NCBI RefSeq assembly: GCF_018130245.1
Contig: NZ_JAFCKP010000007.1
Span: forward strand, 62,001 to 126,000
Direction of reading: 5' to 3'
DNA length: 64,000 bases
Source: Bradyrhizobium sp. SZCCT0231
GTDB taxonomy: Bacteria; Pseudomonadota; Alphaproteobacteria; Rhizobiales; Xanthobacteraceae
Shown here: one piece after another, positions 25,094 to 34,212 of the stretch
Position numbering within the stretch: position 1 is the first letter of the stretch
How the letters are laid out: each line of letters starts with the position of its first letter
The notes under the pieces: model-generated
What the model saw: the letters and a program-made list of their open reading frames with translations, nothing else
Database searches by the model: none
Told to the model about the DNA's origin: nothing
Made by a program: the position numbers and the translations under genes

Positions 25094-25518
25094 GCAGGCT
25101 CCGCGTTGAGGTAAGTCCAAGCCGACGTGGTACCCTCGCCGCTCTCAGCACATAGCCTGACGAGGCGACGCAACTGACGCTTGCGTACGGTCCGAGCTTG
25201 GCGGCAATGTAGATCAACGACGAACTCGCTATCTTCCTCGGGGAAATCGAGGTGATAACGATGGCAAATGCAAACCATCCTCACCACGCTCAGACCGTCG
25301 TAACCGGCGAACGATTCCGAGTACGAATAAATCTCAGCGAGCTTCAGGCGCTCTCTGTCACTTGGCGCATAGGCATCCGACTTGCGGGCCATCACCCCAA
25401 GCCATTCCCATTCCCATTCCGTCCAGTCGTTGTCGGGGAGTTGCTGCAACCGGGCAGCAAGTTCACGAAAGAATGCGATGTCCTTCGCCTTCTCCGCGAC
25501 TTTGGAAATCATTTCCAT
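25090..25518 (-). CDS. Small protein of unknown function, first gene of the nuclease/NACHT cluster
   Basis: The 142-aa product is mostly helical and charged. It has a Trp-rich stretch DWTEWEWEWLGVMAR, then a conserved-looking RMVCICHRYHLDFPEEDSEF segment and a very basic RQARTVRKRQLRRLVRLCAE. No family was recognised. Its stop overlaps the start of the nuclease gene, which suggests the two act together. The ATG at 25518 was chosen, with an alternative GTG at 25560. Confidence 0.6.
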   Translation of the reverse strand: MEMISKVAEKAKDIAFFRELAARLQQLPDNDWTEWEWEWLGVMARKSDAYAPSDRERLKLAEIYSYSESFAGYDGLSVVRMVCICHRYHLDFPEEDSEFVVDLHCRQARTVRKRQLRRLVRLCAESGEGTTSAWTYLNAEPA

Positions 25519-25925
25519 GAAGCAGGCCCCATAGGTTCGGAACCAACTCAACACGCGCACAACGTGGGGATAGGAACAGATTCGTGAACTTCTGAGAACT
25601 AAACAACCCCAGAATCAGTCGTGAATTCATTTGCTTATCGGTCAAGCGATTTATTCTTGAAATCACAGCCAATTCTCCACAGCGCCGCTTGCACCTTAGA
25701 ATTGGACGCACGTGGTGGATTGGGGTTTGGGGAAGCGCTGGCCGAAGGCGGAGGTAAATTCCTGAGTATCGTTGACCAGTATGCGCATGGCGCGGCCCGA
25801 CGAACTCCGGGCTCGCGCCTAAGCGGCGCCCCGGAATGACGGGAGTTCGGCGCCGGCCCCCCCTTCACACCCGCCCCGATTCGTGCGACCTCCGCCCCAG
25901 CAAAACCCCTCATTCTGAGCCTTCG
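25519..25925. other. Divergent intergenic region
   Basis: This 407-nt region separates the nuclease/NACHT cluster from purD, which is transcribed the other way, so it must hold both promoters. It is AT-richer near 25560-25700. A half-element of the family H repeat (ending GCGCCCCGGAATGACGGGAG) lies at 25801-25846. No convincing gene is seen; the short plus-strand frame at 25621-25839 has no ribosome binding site. Confidence 0.5.
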
Positions 25926-27209
25926 ATGCACATTCTCCTGCTCGGTTCCGGCGGCCGCGAACATGCCCTGGCGTGGAAGATCGCAGCCTCTCCCCTGGTG
26001 ACCAAATTCTGGTGCGCGCCCGGCAATGCCGGCATCGCCAGGGAGGCGGAATGCGTGGCGCTCGATGTCGCCGACCATGCCGCCGTGATCGACTTCTGCA
26101 AGAAGAACGCGGTCGAGCTCGTGGTGGTCGGGCCGGAGACGCCGCTCGCGGCCGGCATTGTCGACGATCTCGCCGCTGCCGGCATCAAGGCGTTCGGCCC
26201 GAGCAAGGTGGCTGCCCAGCTCGAAAGCTCCAAGGGTTTCACCAAGGCGCTGTGCACCGAGTTCGGCATTCCGACCGGTGCCTATGAGCGATTCACCAAT
26301 CCCGACGACGCGCGCGCCTATGTGCAGAGCCAGGGCGCGCCGATCGTGGTCAAGGCCGACGGCCTTGCCGCGGGCAAGGGCGTCGTCGTCGCCAAGACCG
26401 TGCGCGAGGCCGAGGACGCCATCGCCATGATGTTCGAGGGCGCCTTCGGCGAGGCCGGCACCGAGGTCGTGATCGAGGAGTTCCTGCCCGGCCGCGAGAT
26501 CAGCTTCTTTGCGCTGTGCGACGGCGAGACGGCGATCCCGCTGGCCTCCGCCCAGGACCACAAGCGCGTGTTCGACCACGACGTCGGCCCGAACACCGGC
26601 GGCATGGGCGCCTACTCGCCGACGCCGCTGGTGACGCCAGGGATCCACGACGCGATCATGGCGAAGATCATCCTGCCGACGGTATCAGGCATGAAGCAGC
26701 GCGGCACGCCGTTCCGCGGCGTGCTCTATGCCGGGATCATGCTGACGACGCAGGGCCCGAAACTGTTCGAGTTCAACGTCCGCTTCGGCGATCCCGAGTG
26801 CCAGGTGCTGATGTTGCGCATGATGTCGGACATCGTGCCGGCCTTGCTTGCGGCCTGTGATGGGGAGTTGAAGCATTTCGATCTGCGCTGGCATCCGGAA
26901 TCCGCGCTCACCGTGGTGATGGCCGCGAAGGGCTATCCCGGCGACTACCAGAAGGGCACGCGCATCCAGGGGTTGGAGGAGGCCGCCAAGGTCGAGAGCG
27001 TCGAGATCTTCCACGCCGGCACGGTGGCGAAGGACGGCGCCATCCTCGCCAATGGCGGCCGCGTGCTCAATGTCTGCGCGCTCGGCAAGACCGTGACGGA
27101 AGCGCAGAGCCGCGCCTACCAGGCCGTCGACCGCATCGTCTGGCCCGAAGGCTTCTGCCGCCGCGACATCGGCTGGCAGGCGGTGGAGGCGGAGAAGGCC
27201 AGGAGCTGA
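25926..27209 (+). CDS. purD: Phosphoribosylamine-glycine ligase
   Basis: The 427-aa ATP-grasp enzyme makes glycinamide ribonucleotide in purine synthesis. It begins [20 protein letters not shown] and shows [48 protein letters not shown], the [20 protein letters not shown] block and [11 protein letters not shown]. These are all expected for PurD, and the length is normal. The ATG at 25926 fits the canonical N-terminus. It stands alone, divergent from the nuclease cluster. Confidence 0.97.
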   Translation: MHILLLGSGGREHALAWKIAASPLVTKFWCAPGNAGIAREAECVALDVADHAAVIDFCKKNAVELVVVGPETPLAAGIVDDLAAAGIKAFGPSKVAAQLESSKGFTKALCTEFGIPTGAYERFTNPDDARAYVQSQGAPIVVKADGLAAGKGVVVAKTVREAEDAIAMMFEGAFGEAGTEVVIEEFLPGREISFFALCDGETAIPLASAQDHKRVFDHDVGPNTGGMGAYSPTPLVTPGIHDAIMAKIILPTVSGMKQRGTPFRGVLYAGIMLTTQGPKLFEFNVRFGDPECQVLMLRMMSDIVPALLAACDGELKHFDLRWHPESALTVVMAAKGYPGDYQKGTRIQGLEEAAKVESVEIFHAGTVAKDGAILANGGRVLNVCALGKTVTEAQSRAYQAVDRIVWPEGFCRRDIGWQAVEAEKARS

Positions 27210-27428
27210 CAAGACTTGAGTTCGTGCTTCCGGACGACGCGCAAACGCGCCGATCCGGAATCTCGACGTTTGCGCCACCGCGTCGCCACATCGACATTCC
27301 AGAAATGTACAATGGGCTGTTGGGGTTAACAGCCCCGCAGATAATACCGCTACTGTGCATGGGGTTGTTTTCGACATTTTGTTGTGTCGGGGCTGGCTCC
27401 GGGACTGACCAGACAAGGATGCAGAAAG

Positions 27429-28331
27429 ATGTCCGACCTCGCCGACCTCTATCCGGGCTTCGCCTCCGAGTGGATCGACACCTCGTTCGGCCGCATCTTC
27501 GCCCGCGTCGGCGGCAAGGGCCCGCCGCTGCTGCTCCTGCACGGCTTCTCCGAGACGCATGTGATGTGGCACCAGGTGGCGCCGCAGCTGGCCGACCATT
27601 TCACGCTGATCATCGCCGACCTGCCGGGCTACGGCTGGTCCGACATGCCCGCGAGCGATGCGCTGCACATGCCCTACAGCAAGCGCGCGATGGCGAAGGC
27701 CATGGTCGAGGCGATGGAGCGGCTCGGCCACGTGCATTTCGCGCTGGCCGGCCACGACCGCGGCGGCCGTGTGTCGTATCGGTTGGCGCTCGACCATCCC
27801 GGCCGGCTGTCGAAGCTCGCCGTGCTCGATATCCTGCCGACCTACAATTACTGGGAGCGGATGAACCGCGCCTATGCGCTGAAGATCTATCACTGGACCT
27901 TCCTGGCCCAGCCCGCGCCGTTGCCGGAAACGCTGATCTCGGGCAATGGCGAGTTCTTCCTGCGCTTCAAGATGGCGAGCCAGACCAAGTCGAAGACGCT
28001 GGACGCGATCGACAAGCGCGCGCTCGAACACTACATCGCCCCGTTCCGCGATCCCGCCCGGGTGCACGCGATGTGCGAGGACTACCGCGCCGGCGCCTAT
28101 TTCGACTACGACCTCGACAAGGCTGATTTCGAGGCCGGCAAGAAGATCACGATCCCGATGCTGGCGCTGTGGGGCAATGCCGGCGTCGCGCAGGCCGCCG
28201 CGACGCCGCTCGACACGTGGAAGCAATGGGCCACGAACGTCGACGGCATGCCGGTGGATTCGGGGCACTTCCTCACGGAGGAGAACCCGGATGTGACCGC
28301 GAAGGCGTTGCGCGAGTTCTTCTTGGCTTGA
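27429..28331 (+). CDS. Fluoroacetate-dehalogenase-like alpha/beta hydrolase
   Basis: The 300-aa product resembles the haloacetate dehalogenases. [15 protein letters not shown] carries the oxyanion region. [20 protein letters not shown] carries the nucleophile Asp110 with Arg111 and Arg114. Asp134 (VLDILPTY), His155-Trp156 (IYHWTF), Tyr219 (EDYRAGAY) and His280 (DSGHFL) complete the set. By memory these match the catalytic and fluoride-binding positions of the Rhodopseudomonas palustris enzyme, with the same numbering. The halide-pocket Trp185 of that enzyme is Gln here, so substrate preference may differ. AAGGA lies upstream of the ATG at 27429. Confidence 0.85.
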   Translation: MSDLADLYPGFASEWIDTSFGRIFARVGGKGPPLLLLHGFSETHVMWHQVAPQLADHFTLIIADLPGYGWSDMPASDALHMPYSKRAMAKAMVEAMERLGHVHFALAGHDRGGRVSYRLALDHPGRLSKLAVLDILPTYNYWERMNRAYALKIYHWTFLAQPAPLPETLISGNGEFFLRFKMASQTKSKTLDAIDKRALEHYIAPFRDPARVHAMCEDYRAGAYFDYDLDKADFEAGKKITIPMLALWGNAGVAQAAATPLDTWKQWATNVDGMPVDSGHFLTEENPDVTAKALREFFLA

Positions 28332-28357
28332 GCCTCGCTGTCCGCCAAGCATTCAAC

Positions 28358-28460
28358 TGTCATCGCCCGGCTTGACCGGGCGATCCAGTACTCCGTGACG
28401 GCAGTGATTGAACCGAGAAGCCGCGGCGTACTGGATGCCCCGCCTTCGCGGGGCATGACA
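28358..28460. repeat. Family D palindromic intergenic repeat, copy 2
   Basis: It starts TGTCATCGCCCGGCTTGACC like the copy at 17592, includes the GATCCAGTACTCC/GGCGTACTGGATGC pair and ends CGCGGGGCATGACA. It fills the gap between the convergent dehalogenase and tadA genes. Confidence 0.9.
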
Positions 28461-28475
28461 GCGGAGTGCGTTGAC

Positions 28476-28922
28476 CTACCGCCGTTCCCGAAAAAACTCC
28501 TTGAGCAGCCGCGCCGCCTCGCTCTCGCCGACGCTGGAATAGACGTCCGGCGCGTGGTGGCAGGTTGGGGAAGCAAAGAACCGCACGCCTGATTCCACCG
28601 CGCCGCCCTTGGGGTCGGCGGCGCCGTAATAGAGCCGGCGGACCCTTGCAAAGGAGATCGCGCCCGCACACATGGTGCAGGGCTCCAGCGTCACGTAGAG
28701 GTCGCAGTCGACGAGGCGCTCGCTGCCGATCTTTTTCGCCGCCTCGCGCAGCGCGACAATTTCGGCATGGGCGGTGGGGTCATGGTCGGTCAGCGTCCGG
28801 TTGGCGGCGGTGGCGATGACCTCGTGATCGCGGACCACCACGCATCCGATCGGAACTTCGCCCGATTTTCCGGCATTTTCGGCCGCCAGAAGCGCCAAAT
28901 CCATGAAAGAAGGGGCTTTCAT
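28476..28922 (-). CDS. tadA: tRNA(adenine34) deaminase
   Basis: The 148-aa zinc deaminase converts A34 of tRNA-Arg(ACG) to inosine. The zinc ligands are visible in TAHAEIVALREA (His52, catalytic Glu54) and LEPCTMCAGAI (Cys82, Cys85), with the usual N-terminus MKAPSFMDLALLAAENAGKS. Upstream in-frame starts would add a non-homologous tail, so the ATG at 28922 was chosen. It is divergent from the pseudouridine synthase gene. Confidence 0.94.
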   Translation of the reverse strand: MKAPSFMDLALLAAENAGKSGEVPIGCVVVRDHEVIATAANRTLTDHDPTAHAEIVALREAAKKIGSERLVDCDLYVTLEPCTMCAGAISFARVRRLYYGAADPKGGAVESGVRFFASPTCHHAPDVYSSVGESEAARLLKEFFRERR

Positions 28923-29053
28923 GCCTCGTATCATCGCCAGAAACCTGCTACTAGCTCCGCCTTCAGCAAGAGTGGATACCGATTTTGCCTGAGCATGCGG
29001 CTCGGAACGAGCGCGCACAATGCTCATCGCGCCACCCCTAAGTGAGATCATTC

Positions 29054-31081
29054 ATGCCTCGCGACAGCGACAAAGACAACGACTCCCGCGGCCGGCGAGG
29101 CCCGGCCAAGGGCCGTAGCGGCAAGCCGCGTGGGCCCGAGAAGAAATTCGCCAAGCGCGGCTTCGAGGCCAAAGGCGACCGCGACAGAAGCCCGCCCCGC
29201 GAGGGCCGCCCCTTCCGTCGCCGCGAGGAGGGCGATGCCCCGCGCCGCGATTTTTCCGACCGTCCGCGCTTCAAGCGCGACGATCGCGGCAGCGAGGGCC
29301 GTGGTGAGCGCAGCTTCAAGCCGCGCGGCGACCGGCCGTTTTCCGATCGCTCTTCGCGTGATGGCGAGAAGCGGTCCTTCAAGCCGCGTGGTGATCGCCC
29401 GTCCTATGGCCGTGACGACCGTCCGCCGCGCAGCCGGGATCGCGACGAGTCCCGCCCCGCCGGCCGGTCAGGCGACAAGAAATTCGGTGACAAGCGGCCG
29501 TATTCGCCGCGTGGCGATCGTCCGGAACGCAAGTTCGACGGCGAGCGGAAGTTTTCGCGGGGAGGGCCGGATCGCGAACGCGACCGTGGGGATCGCGGAC
29601 CGCGCGAGGATCGTAGCGAGCGCAGCTTCAAGCCGCGTGGTGACCGCCCGAATTTTGATCGCGGTGATCGCGCGCCTCGCGGCGAGCGCCCCGAACGCAA
29701 ATTCGAGGACCGGAAGTTTTCGCGTGGCGGGCCGGATCGCGGGCCGCGCAAGGATTTTGGCAGCCGCGACCGCGGCGAGGATAAGCCCTGGCAAAAGCGT
29801 GACCACCGCAGCGAAGGTGGCGGCAGCGAAGACCGTCCGCGCTTTTCGCGCTCGCGCGATGATCGGCCGTCGGGTGATCGTCCGTTCCGCGACCGTTCGA
29901 AATTCGATCGTCCGCGCGAGCGGCCGGAAGGCCGTTCCGATTGGCACGAGCACCCGCGCAGCGAGGGCCGCTTTCGCGATCGTCCGCGGCGCGAGAACGA
30001 GGACGACAGCAGGATCTTCGAGAAGCGTCCCGCCTTCGGCGGCCGCGGCGCCTATCGCGAGCGCGGTTTCGAGGGCCGGCCGCGCCGCGAGGACGCGCCG
30101 AAGCCGAAGAAGGCCGGCGAGCGTATCGCCAAGGTGCTGGCGCGCGCAGGCCTTGCTTCGCGCCGCGACGCCGAGGAGATGGTCACGCAGGGCCGCGTCA
30201 CCGTCAACGGAAGGGTGATCAACTCGCCGGCGCTCGACGTCACCAAGAACGACGTCGTTCTGGTCGACGGCAAGCCGTTGCCGGAGCGCGAGCGCACGCG
30301 GCTGTTCCTCTACCACAAGCCGCGCGGGCTGATGACGACGCATGACGACCCCGAGGGGCGTCCGACCGTGTTCGACAATCTGCCCGAAGGGCTGCCGCGC
30401 CTGATCAGCGTCGGCCGGCTCGACTTCAACACCGAGGGCCTGCTGCTGCTCACCAATGACGGCGGGCTCGCGCGCACGCTCGAGCTGCCCGACACCGGCT
30501 GGCTGCGCCGCTACCGCGTCCGCGCCCATGGCGACGTCACCCAGGCGCAGCTCGACGAATTGAAGAGCGGCATCGAGGTCGAGGGCGTCAAATACGGTCC
30601 GATCGAAGCGACGCTGGAGCGCGACCAGGGCGCCAATGTCTGGCTGGTGTTCGCGATCCGCGAAGGCAAGAACCGCGAGGTGCGCAACGTCTGCGCCCAT
30701 CTCGGGCTCGAGGTGAACCGGCTGATCCGCGTCTCCTACGGCCCGTTCCAGCTCGGCGAGGTTCCCGAAGGCCAGGTCGAGGAGATCCGCTCGCGCGTGC
30801 TGCGCGAGCAACTCGGCGACAAGGTGATCGAGAAGTCGGGCGCGCAGTTCGACGTAGCGCAGAAATCATCTTCGCGCGTCGACGACGCGCCGAGCGAGAA
30901 GAAGCCCGCCAGCAAGCGCGCCGTGATCAACGACCGCAAGGGCCGCCGCGTGCTGGTGCAGCGCACCGGCAGCGAGGAGGCGCGCGAGCGCAACGAGATG
31001 GACGCGAACGGCTACGGCCCGCCGCGCCGTCCCAAGCGCGGCTATCACGGCAAGCGCGACCTGACGCCGCGGGAGGACTAG
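29054..31081 (+). CDS. RluB-type rRNA pseudouridine synthase with long Arg/Asp-rich repeat domain
   Basis: The product has 675 aa, about twice the family's usual length. Residues 1-350 are a low-complexity Arg/Asp/Gly/Pro/Ser domain with recurring RSFKPRGDRP units (four close copies) and two KFSRGGPDR units. The synthase follows: an S4 domain (AGERIAKVLARAGLASRRDA, about 352 on) and the catalytic GRLDFNTEGLLLLTNDG near 454-470 whose Asp is the nucleophile. A second basic tail (RPKRGYHGKRDLTPRED) ends the protein. It probably modifies 23S rRNA; the extension is likely an RNA-binding disordered tail. It is followed 2 nt later by rsmD. Confidence 0.92.
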   Translation: MPRDSDKDNDSRGRRGPAKGRSGKPRGPEKKFAKRGFEAKGDRDRSPPREGRPFRRREEGDAPRRDFSDRPRFKRDDRGSEGRGERSFKPRGDRPFSDRSSRDGEKRSFKPRGDRPSYGRDDRPPRSRDRDESRPAGRSGDKKFGDKRPYSPRGDRPERKFDGERKFSRGGPDRERDRGDRGPREDRSERSFKPRGDRPNFDRGDRAPRGERPERKFEDRKFSRGGPDRGPRKDFGSRDRGEDKPWQKRDHRSEGGGSEDRPRFSRSRDDRPSGDRPFRDRSKFDRPRERPEGRSDWHEHPRSEGRFRDRPRRENEDDSRIFEKRPAFGGRGAYRERGFEGRPRREDAPKPKKAGERIAKVLARAGLASRRDAEEMVTQGRVTVNGRVINSPALDVTKNDVVLVDGKPLPERERTRLFLYHKPRGLMTTHDDPEGRPTVFDNLPEGLPRLISVGRLDFNTEGLLLLTNDGGLARTLELPDTGWLRRYRVRAHGDVTQAQLDELKSGIEVEGVKYGPIEATLERDQGANVWLVFAIREGKNREVRNVCAHLGLEVNRLIRVSYGPFQLGEVPEGQVEEIRSRVLREQLGDKVIEKSGAQFDVAQKSSSRVDDAPSEKKPASKRAVINDRKGRRVLVQRTGSEEARERNEMDANGYGPPRRPKRGYHGKRDLTPRED

Positions 31082-31083
31082 CT

Positions 31084-31638
31084 TTGCGCGTCGTCGGCGG
31101 CAGGTTGAAGGGGCGCAATCTGGCCTCACCGTCCTCGCGCGACATCCGCCCCACGGCGGACCGGTTGCGCGAGTCCGTGTTCAACATCCTCGTCCATGCT
31201 TACGACGATCCGATTGCGGATGCGCGCGTGCTCGATCTCTTCGCCGGCACCGGCGCGCTCGGCATCGAGGCCTCGTCACGCGGCGCCAAGTTCACGCTGT
31301 TCGTCGACAATGGCGCCGAGGCGCGGGCGCTGCTGCGCAACAACGTCGAGTCGCTCGGCCTCGGCGGCGTGACAAAAGTCTATCGCCGCGACGCGACCGA
31401 TCTCGGCCCCGCGCATCCCGTCGAGCCGTTCTCGCTGGTGTTCCTCGATCCGCCCTATGGCAAGGGTTTCGCGGAGAAGGCGCTCGCGAGCTTGCGCGAC
31501 GGCGGCTGGCTGACGCCGGGTGCGCTGCTGGTGGTGGAAGAAGCGAAGGCCGCGCAGTTCGTGACGCCCGAGGGGTTCGAGGAATTGGAGCGGCGCGCGT
31601 ATGACGACACGGAGTTCGTGTTCTTGAAGAGGCCGTAG
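31084..31638 (+). CDS. rsmD: 16S rRNA (guanine966-N2)-methyltransferase
   Basis: The 184-aa product shows the RsmD pattern: MRVVGGRLKGRNL at the N-terminus, IRPTADRLRESVFNIL, the SAM site LDLFAGTGALGIEA (about 50-63) and the catalytic LDPPYGKGFA (121-130). It methylates N2 of G966 in 16S rRNA. The start is a TTG at 31084, 2 nt after the pseudouridine synthase stop, so the two RNA-modification genes form an operon. Confidence 0.93.
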   Translation: MRVVGGRLKGRNLASPSSRDIRPTADRLRESVFNILVHAYDDPIADARVLDLFAGTGALGIEASSRGAKFTLFVDNGAEARALLRNNVESLGLGGVTKVYRRDATDLGPAHPVEPFSLVFLDPPYGKGFAEKALASLRDGGWLTPGALLVVEEAKAAQFVTPEGFEELERRAYDDTEFVFLKRP

Positions 31639-31646
31639 CGTCACTG

Positions 31647-31746
31647 CGTAGGGTGGGCAAAGCGAAGCGTGCCCACCATCGATGTCGAGTACGCGGATAC
31701 ATGGTGGGCACGCGCGCGAAGAGCGCGCGCCTTTGCCCACCCTACA
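31647..31746. repeat. Family A palindromic intergenic repeat, copy 4
   Basis: It runs from CGTAGGGTGGGCAAAGCGAA to CTTTGCCCACCCTACA and fills the gap between the convergent genes rsmD and mutL. Confidence 0.9.
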
Positions 31747-31756
31747 GGAGCGCCAC

Positions 31757-33571
31757 TCACCGCCGCCCGAACAGCTTCTCCACATCGCTCAGCTTCAGCT
31801 CGACATAGGTCGGCCGGCCGTGATTGCACTGGCCCGAGTTCGGGGTGTCCTCCATCTCGCGCAGCAGGGCGTTCATCTCTTCCGGCCGCAGCCTGCGGCC
31901 GGCACGCACCGAGCCGTGGCAGGCCATGGTGGCGGCGACGTGCATCAAACGCCGTTCGAGCGGAAGCGCCTCGTCCCACTCGGCCATGTGCTCGGAGAGA
32001 TCGCGCAAGAGGCCGCCAGCATTGGTCTTGCCGAGCAGCGACGGCGTCTCGCGCACGGCGACGGCGCCGGGGCCGAAGGATTCGATGGCAAGGCCGAATG
32101 ACGCCAGCTCCTCGCTGCGCTCCAGCAGGCGCTCCACCGTGGCCTCGTCCATCTCGACGATCTCGGGGATCAAAAGGATCTGCCGCTGCACGCCGTTGGC
32201 AGCGAGCGAGGCCTTCAGCCGCTCGTAGACGATGCGCTCATGCGCGGCGTGCTGGTCGACGATGATCAGGCCGTCGCGGGTCTGCGAGACGATGTAGGTC
32301 TCGTGGATCTGCGTGCGCGCCGCGCCGAGCGGGCGGTCGACGAGGTCAGCCACCGGCTGCGTCTCGATCCGCACGTCAGCGCTGGGCGCGCCGACGTCGA
32401 AGGCGGCCTGCGCCCGCTCGGCGAAGGCCGGCGCGGCGGCGCCTTCGAAGGACGGCATCGGCGCGACCGGGGCGGATGGCGAGGCGCGCCAGTCCCAGCC
32501 TGCCGGACGCGGCGGCGAGAACGCCGGCCGGAACGAGGACAATGCGCTCTCGCCGCTGTTGGCGGCGGTGCGCCGGCCCTCGCGTGCCAGCGCCTCCTTC
32601 AATCCGTGCACGATCAGGGCGCGCACGAGACCTGCATTGCGGAAGCGCACCTCGGTCTTGGCCGGATGCACGTTGGCGTCGACCTCGCGCGGGTCGAGCG
32701 TGACGAACAGCGCCAGCACCGGATGACGGTCGCGCGGCAGATAGTCGGAATAGGCCGCACGCACGGCGCCGAGGATCAGCTTGTCGCGTACCGGTCGGCC
32801 GTTGACGAAGAGATATTGCCCGAGCGCGTTGGCCTTGGTCAGCGCCGGCGCCGCGGCATAGCCGGACACGACAATGCCCTCGCGCTCGGCATGGACCTCG
32901 ATGGCGTGGCTGCGGAATTCCGCGCCCAGGATATCGCCGAGCCGCGTCAGGCGGCCGGCGGCGCCGGGCAGGGCGGCCGCCCAGGTCACCGGCGCGCGCT
33001 CCTCTCCGGCGAGCGTGAAGGCGATGTCGGGCCGTGCCATGGCGAGACGGCGCACCACCTCGCGGATCGCCTCCGCCTCGGTGCGGTCGGTCTTCAAGAA
33101 TTTCAGCCGTGCCGGCGTCGCATAGAAGAGGTCGCCAACCTCGACGCGCGTGCCATGCGCCAGCGCCGCCGGCATGATCCCGGACTTCTCGCCGGCTTCG
33201 ACCGACAGCGCCCAGGCGTGCGGCTCGCTGGCATGTCGCGTGGTGATGGAGAGCCGCGCCACCGAGCCGATCGAGGGCAGGGCCTCGCCGCGGAAGCCGA
33301 GGGTGCGGATCTGCAGCAGATCCTCGTCGTCGAGCTTGGACGTGGCGTGGCGCTCCACGGCGAGCGCGAGATCCTTCGCGGTCATGCCGCTGCCGTCGTC
33401 GGTGATGCCGATTCGCCGCCGCCCGCCGCCATCGGTGAAGACGTCGATCCGGCTCGCGCCGGCATCAATGGCGTTCTCGACGAGTTCCTTGACCACGCTC
33501 GCCGGACGCTCCACCACCTCGCCGGCGGCGATGCGGTTGACGACCTGTTCTGGCAATTGACGGACGGGCAT
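31757..33571 (-). CDS. mutL: DNA mismatch repair protein MutL
   Basis: The 604-aa product has a GHKL ATPase domain at the N-terminus (VNRIAAGEVVERPASVVKEL, then ENAIDAGASRIDV; DDGSGM; GFRGEALPSI). A Pro/Ala-rich linker follows near 330-400, then a C-terminal dimerisation/endonuclease domain. The nuclease motif DQHAAHERIVYE near 433-444 fits DQHA-x2-E-x4-E, and CNHGRPTY near the end matches the second zinc-site motif. So this is a nicking-type MutL, as expected outside gamma-proteobacteria with MutH. It stands alone and ends next to a repeat. Confidence 0.96.
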   Translation of the reverse strand: MPVRQLPEQVVNRIAAGEVVERPASVVKELVENAIDAGASRIDVFTDGGGRRRIGITDDGSGMTAKDLALAVERHATSKLDDEDLLQIRTLGFRGEALPSIGSVARLSITTRHASEPHAWALSVEAGEKSGIMPAALAHGTRVEVGDLFYATPARLKFLKTDRTEAEAIREVVRRLAMARPDIAFTLAGEERAPVTWAAALPGAAGRLTRLGDILGAEFRSHAIEVHAEREGIVVSGYAAAPALTKANALGQYLFVNGRPVRDKLILGAVRAAYSDYLPRDRHPVLALFVTLDPREVDANVHPAKTEVRFRNAGLVRALIVHGLKEALAREGRRTAANSGESALSSFRPAFSPPRPAGWDWRASPSAPVAPMPSFEGAAAPAFAERAQAAFDVGAPSADVRIETQPVADLVDRPLGAARTQIHETYIVSQTRDGLIIVDQHAAHERIVYERLKASLAANGVQRQILLIPEIVEMDEATVERLLERSEELASFGLAIESFGPGAVAVRETPSLLGKTNAGGLLRDLSEHMAEWDEALPLERRLMHVAATMACHGSVRAGRRLRPEEMNALLREMEDTPNSGQCNHGRPTYVELKLSDVEKLFGRR

Positions 33572-33812
33572 GAGGCTTTCGATCTGGGATTCGCTGACGG
33601 CGCTATTCTAGGCCGTGTTGCGTCAAAAGCATGTGTTGGGCAACAGCCGCGTCGCGGCCTGGGGAAGAGGGATGCCTATCACATTGAAGACATTGGGCGT
33701 TCGAGAAAATCGCGCAAGCCGGATGAAGCGACTTCCAGCTACCGTCGTGATTGTGGGGGCCCGGGCCGCGGTGTAGCATCGTGAAAAAATGGCAACAGGA
33801 CGGGAGGACGCC

Positions 33813-34130
33813 ATGTGCCATCTCTTCGCGCACCAGCCCCAACGCGACTACGAATCCCAGACCCGATCCTTGCGGATCGGCGGGCACTGCACCTCGATCC
33901 GGCTGGAAATGGCGTTCTGGGACACGCTGGAGGAGATCGCGGCCAAGGAGGGCATGAGCCTCGGCAAGTTCCTGACCACGCTCTACAACGAGGTGCTCGA
34001 CCATCACGGCGAGGTCAACAATTTCGCCTCGCTCTTGCGCTGCTCGTGTTTGATCTACCGCTCGAGGAGCATGGCGCCGGTGCAGGAGTTCAAAGCCACG
34101 GTGGCGCCCATTCTGGACGCGGCCGAGTAG
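33813..34130 (+). CDS. Ribbon-helix-helix domain protein
   Basis: The 105-aa product contains TRSLRIGGHCTSIRLEMAFW and DTLEEIAAKEGMSLGKFLTT, followed by LYNEVLDHHGEVNNFASLLR, the pattern of the RHH_4 family (small alphaproteobacterial DNA-binding-like proteins of unknown role). GGGAGG lies 6 nt before the ATG at 33813 and fixes the start. Its partner toxin or target is not apparent: mutL upstream is divergent and the next gene is convergent. Confidence 0.85.
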   Translation: MCHLFAHQPQRDYESQTRSLRIGGHCTSIRLEMAFWDTLEEIAAKEGMSLGKFLTTLYNEVLDHHGEVNNFASLLRCSCLIYRSRSMAPVQEFKATVAPILDAAE

Positions 34131-34147
34131 CTCTTCCAACAAAGGTG

Positions 34148-34197
34148 CGTAGCCCGGATGGAGCCCCGGATTACGCTTTCGCTCCATCCGGGCTACG
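34148..34197. repeat. Family B palindromic intergenic repeat, copy 2 (short form)
   Basis: This is a compact 50-nt palindrome: CGTAGCCCGGATGGAGCCCC faces CGCTCCATCCGGGCTACG. It is shorter than the other copies because the middle is missing. Confidence 0.9.
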
Positions 34198-34212
34198 CGA
34201 CTCCCTCCACAT

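Noticed and set aside
27210-27428. Fluoride riboswitch before the dehalogenase gene
   Set aside because: I looked for the conserved crcB-type pattern in this 219-nt region and did not see it.
29468-30811. 447-codon minus-strand open frame, Ala/Ile/Arg-rich
   Set aside because: Antisense to the repetitive pseudouridine synthase gene; its composition mirrors the repeats.
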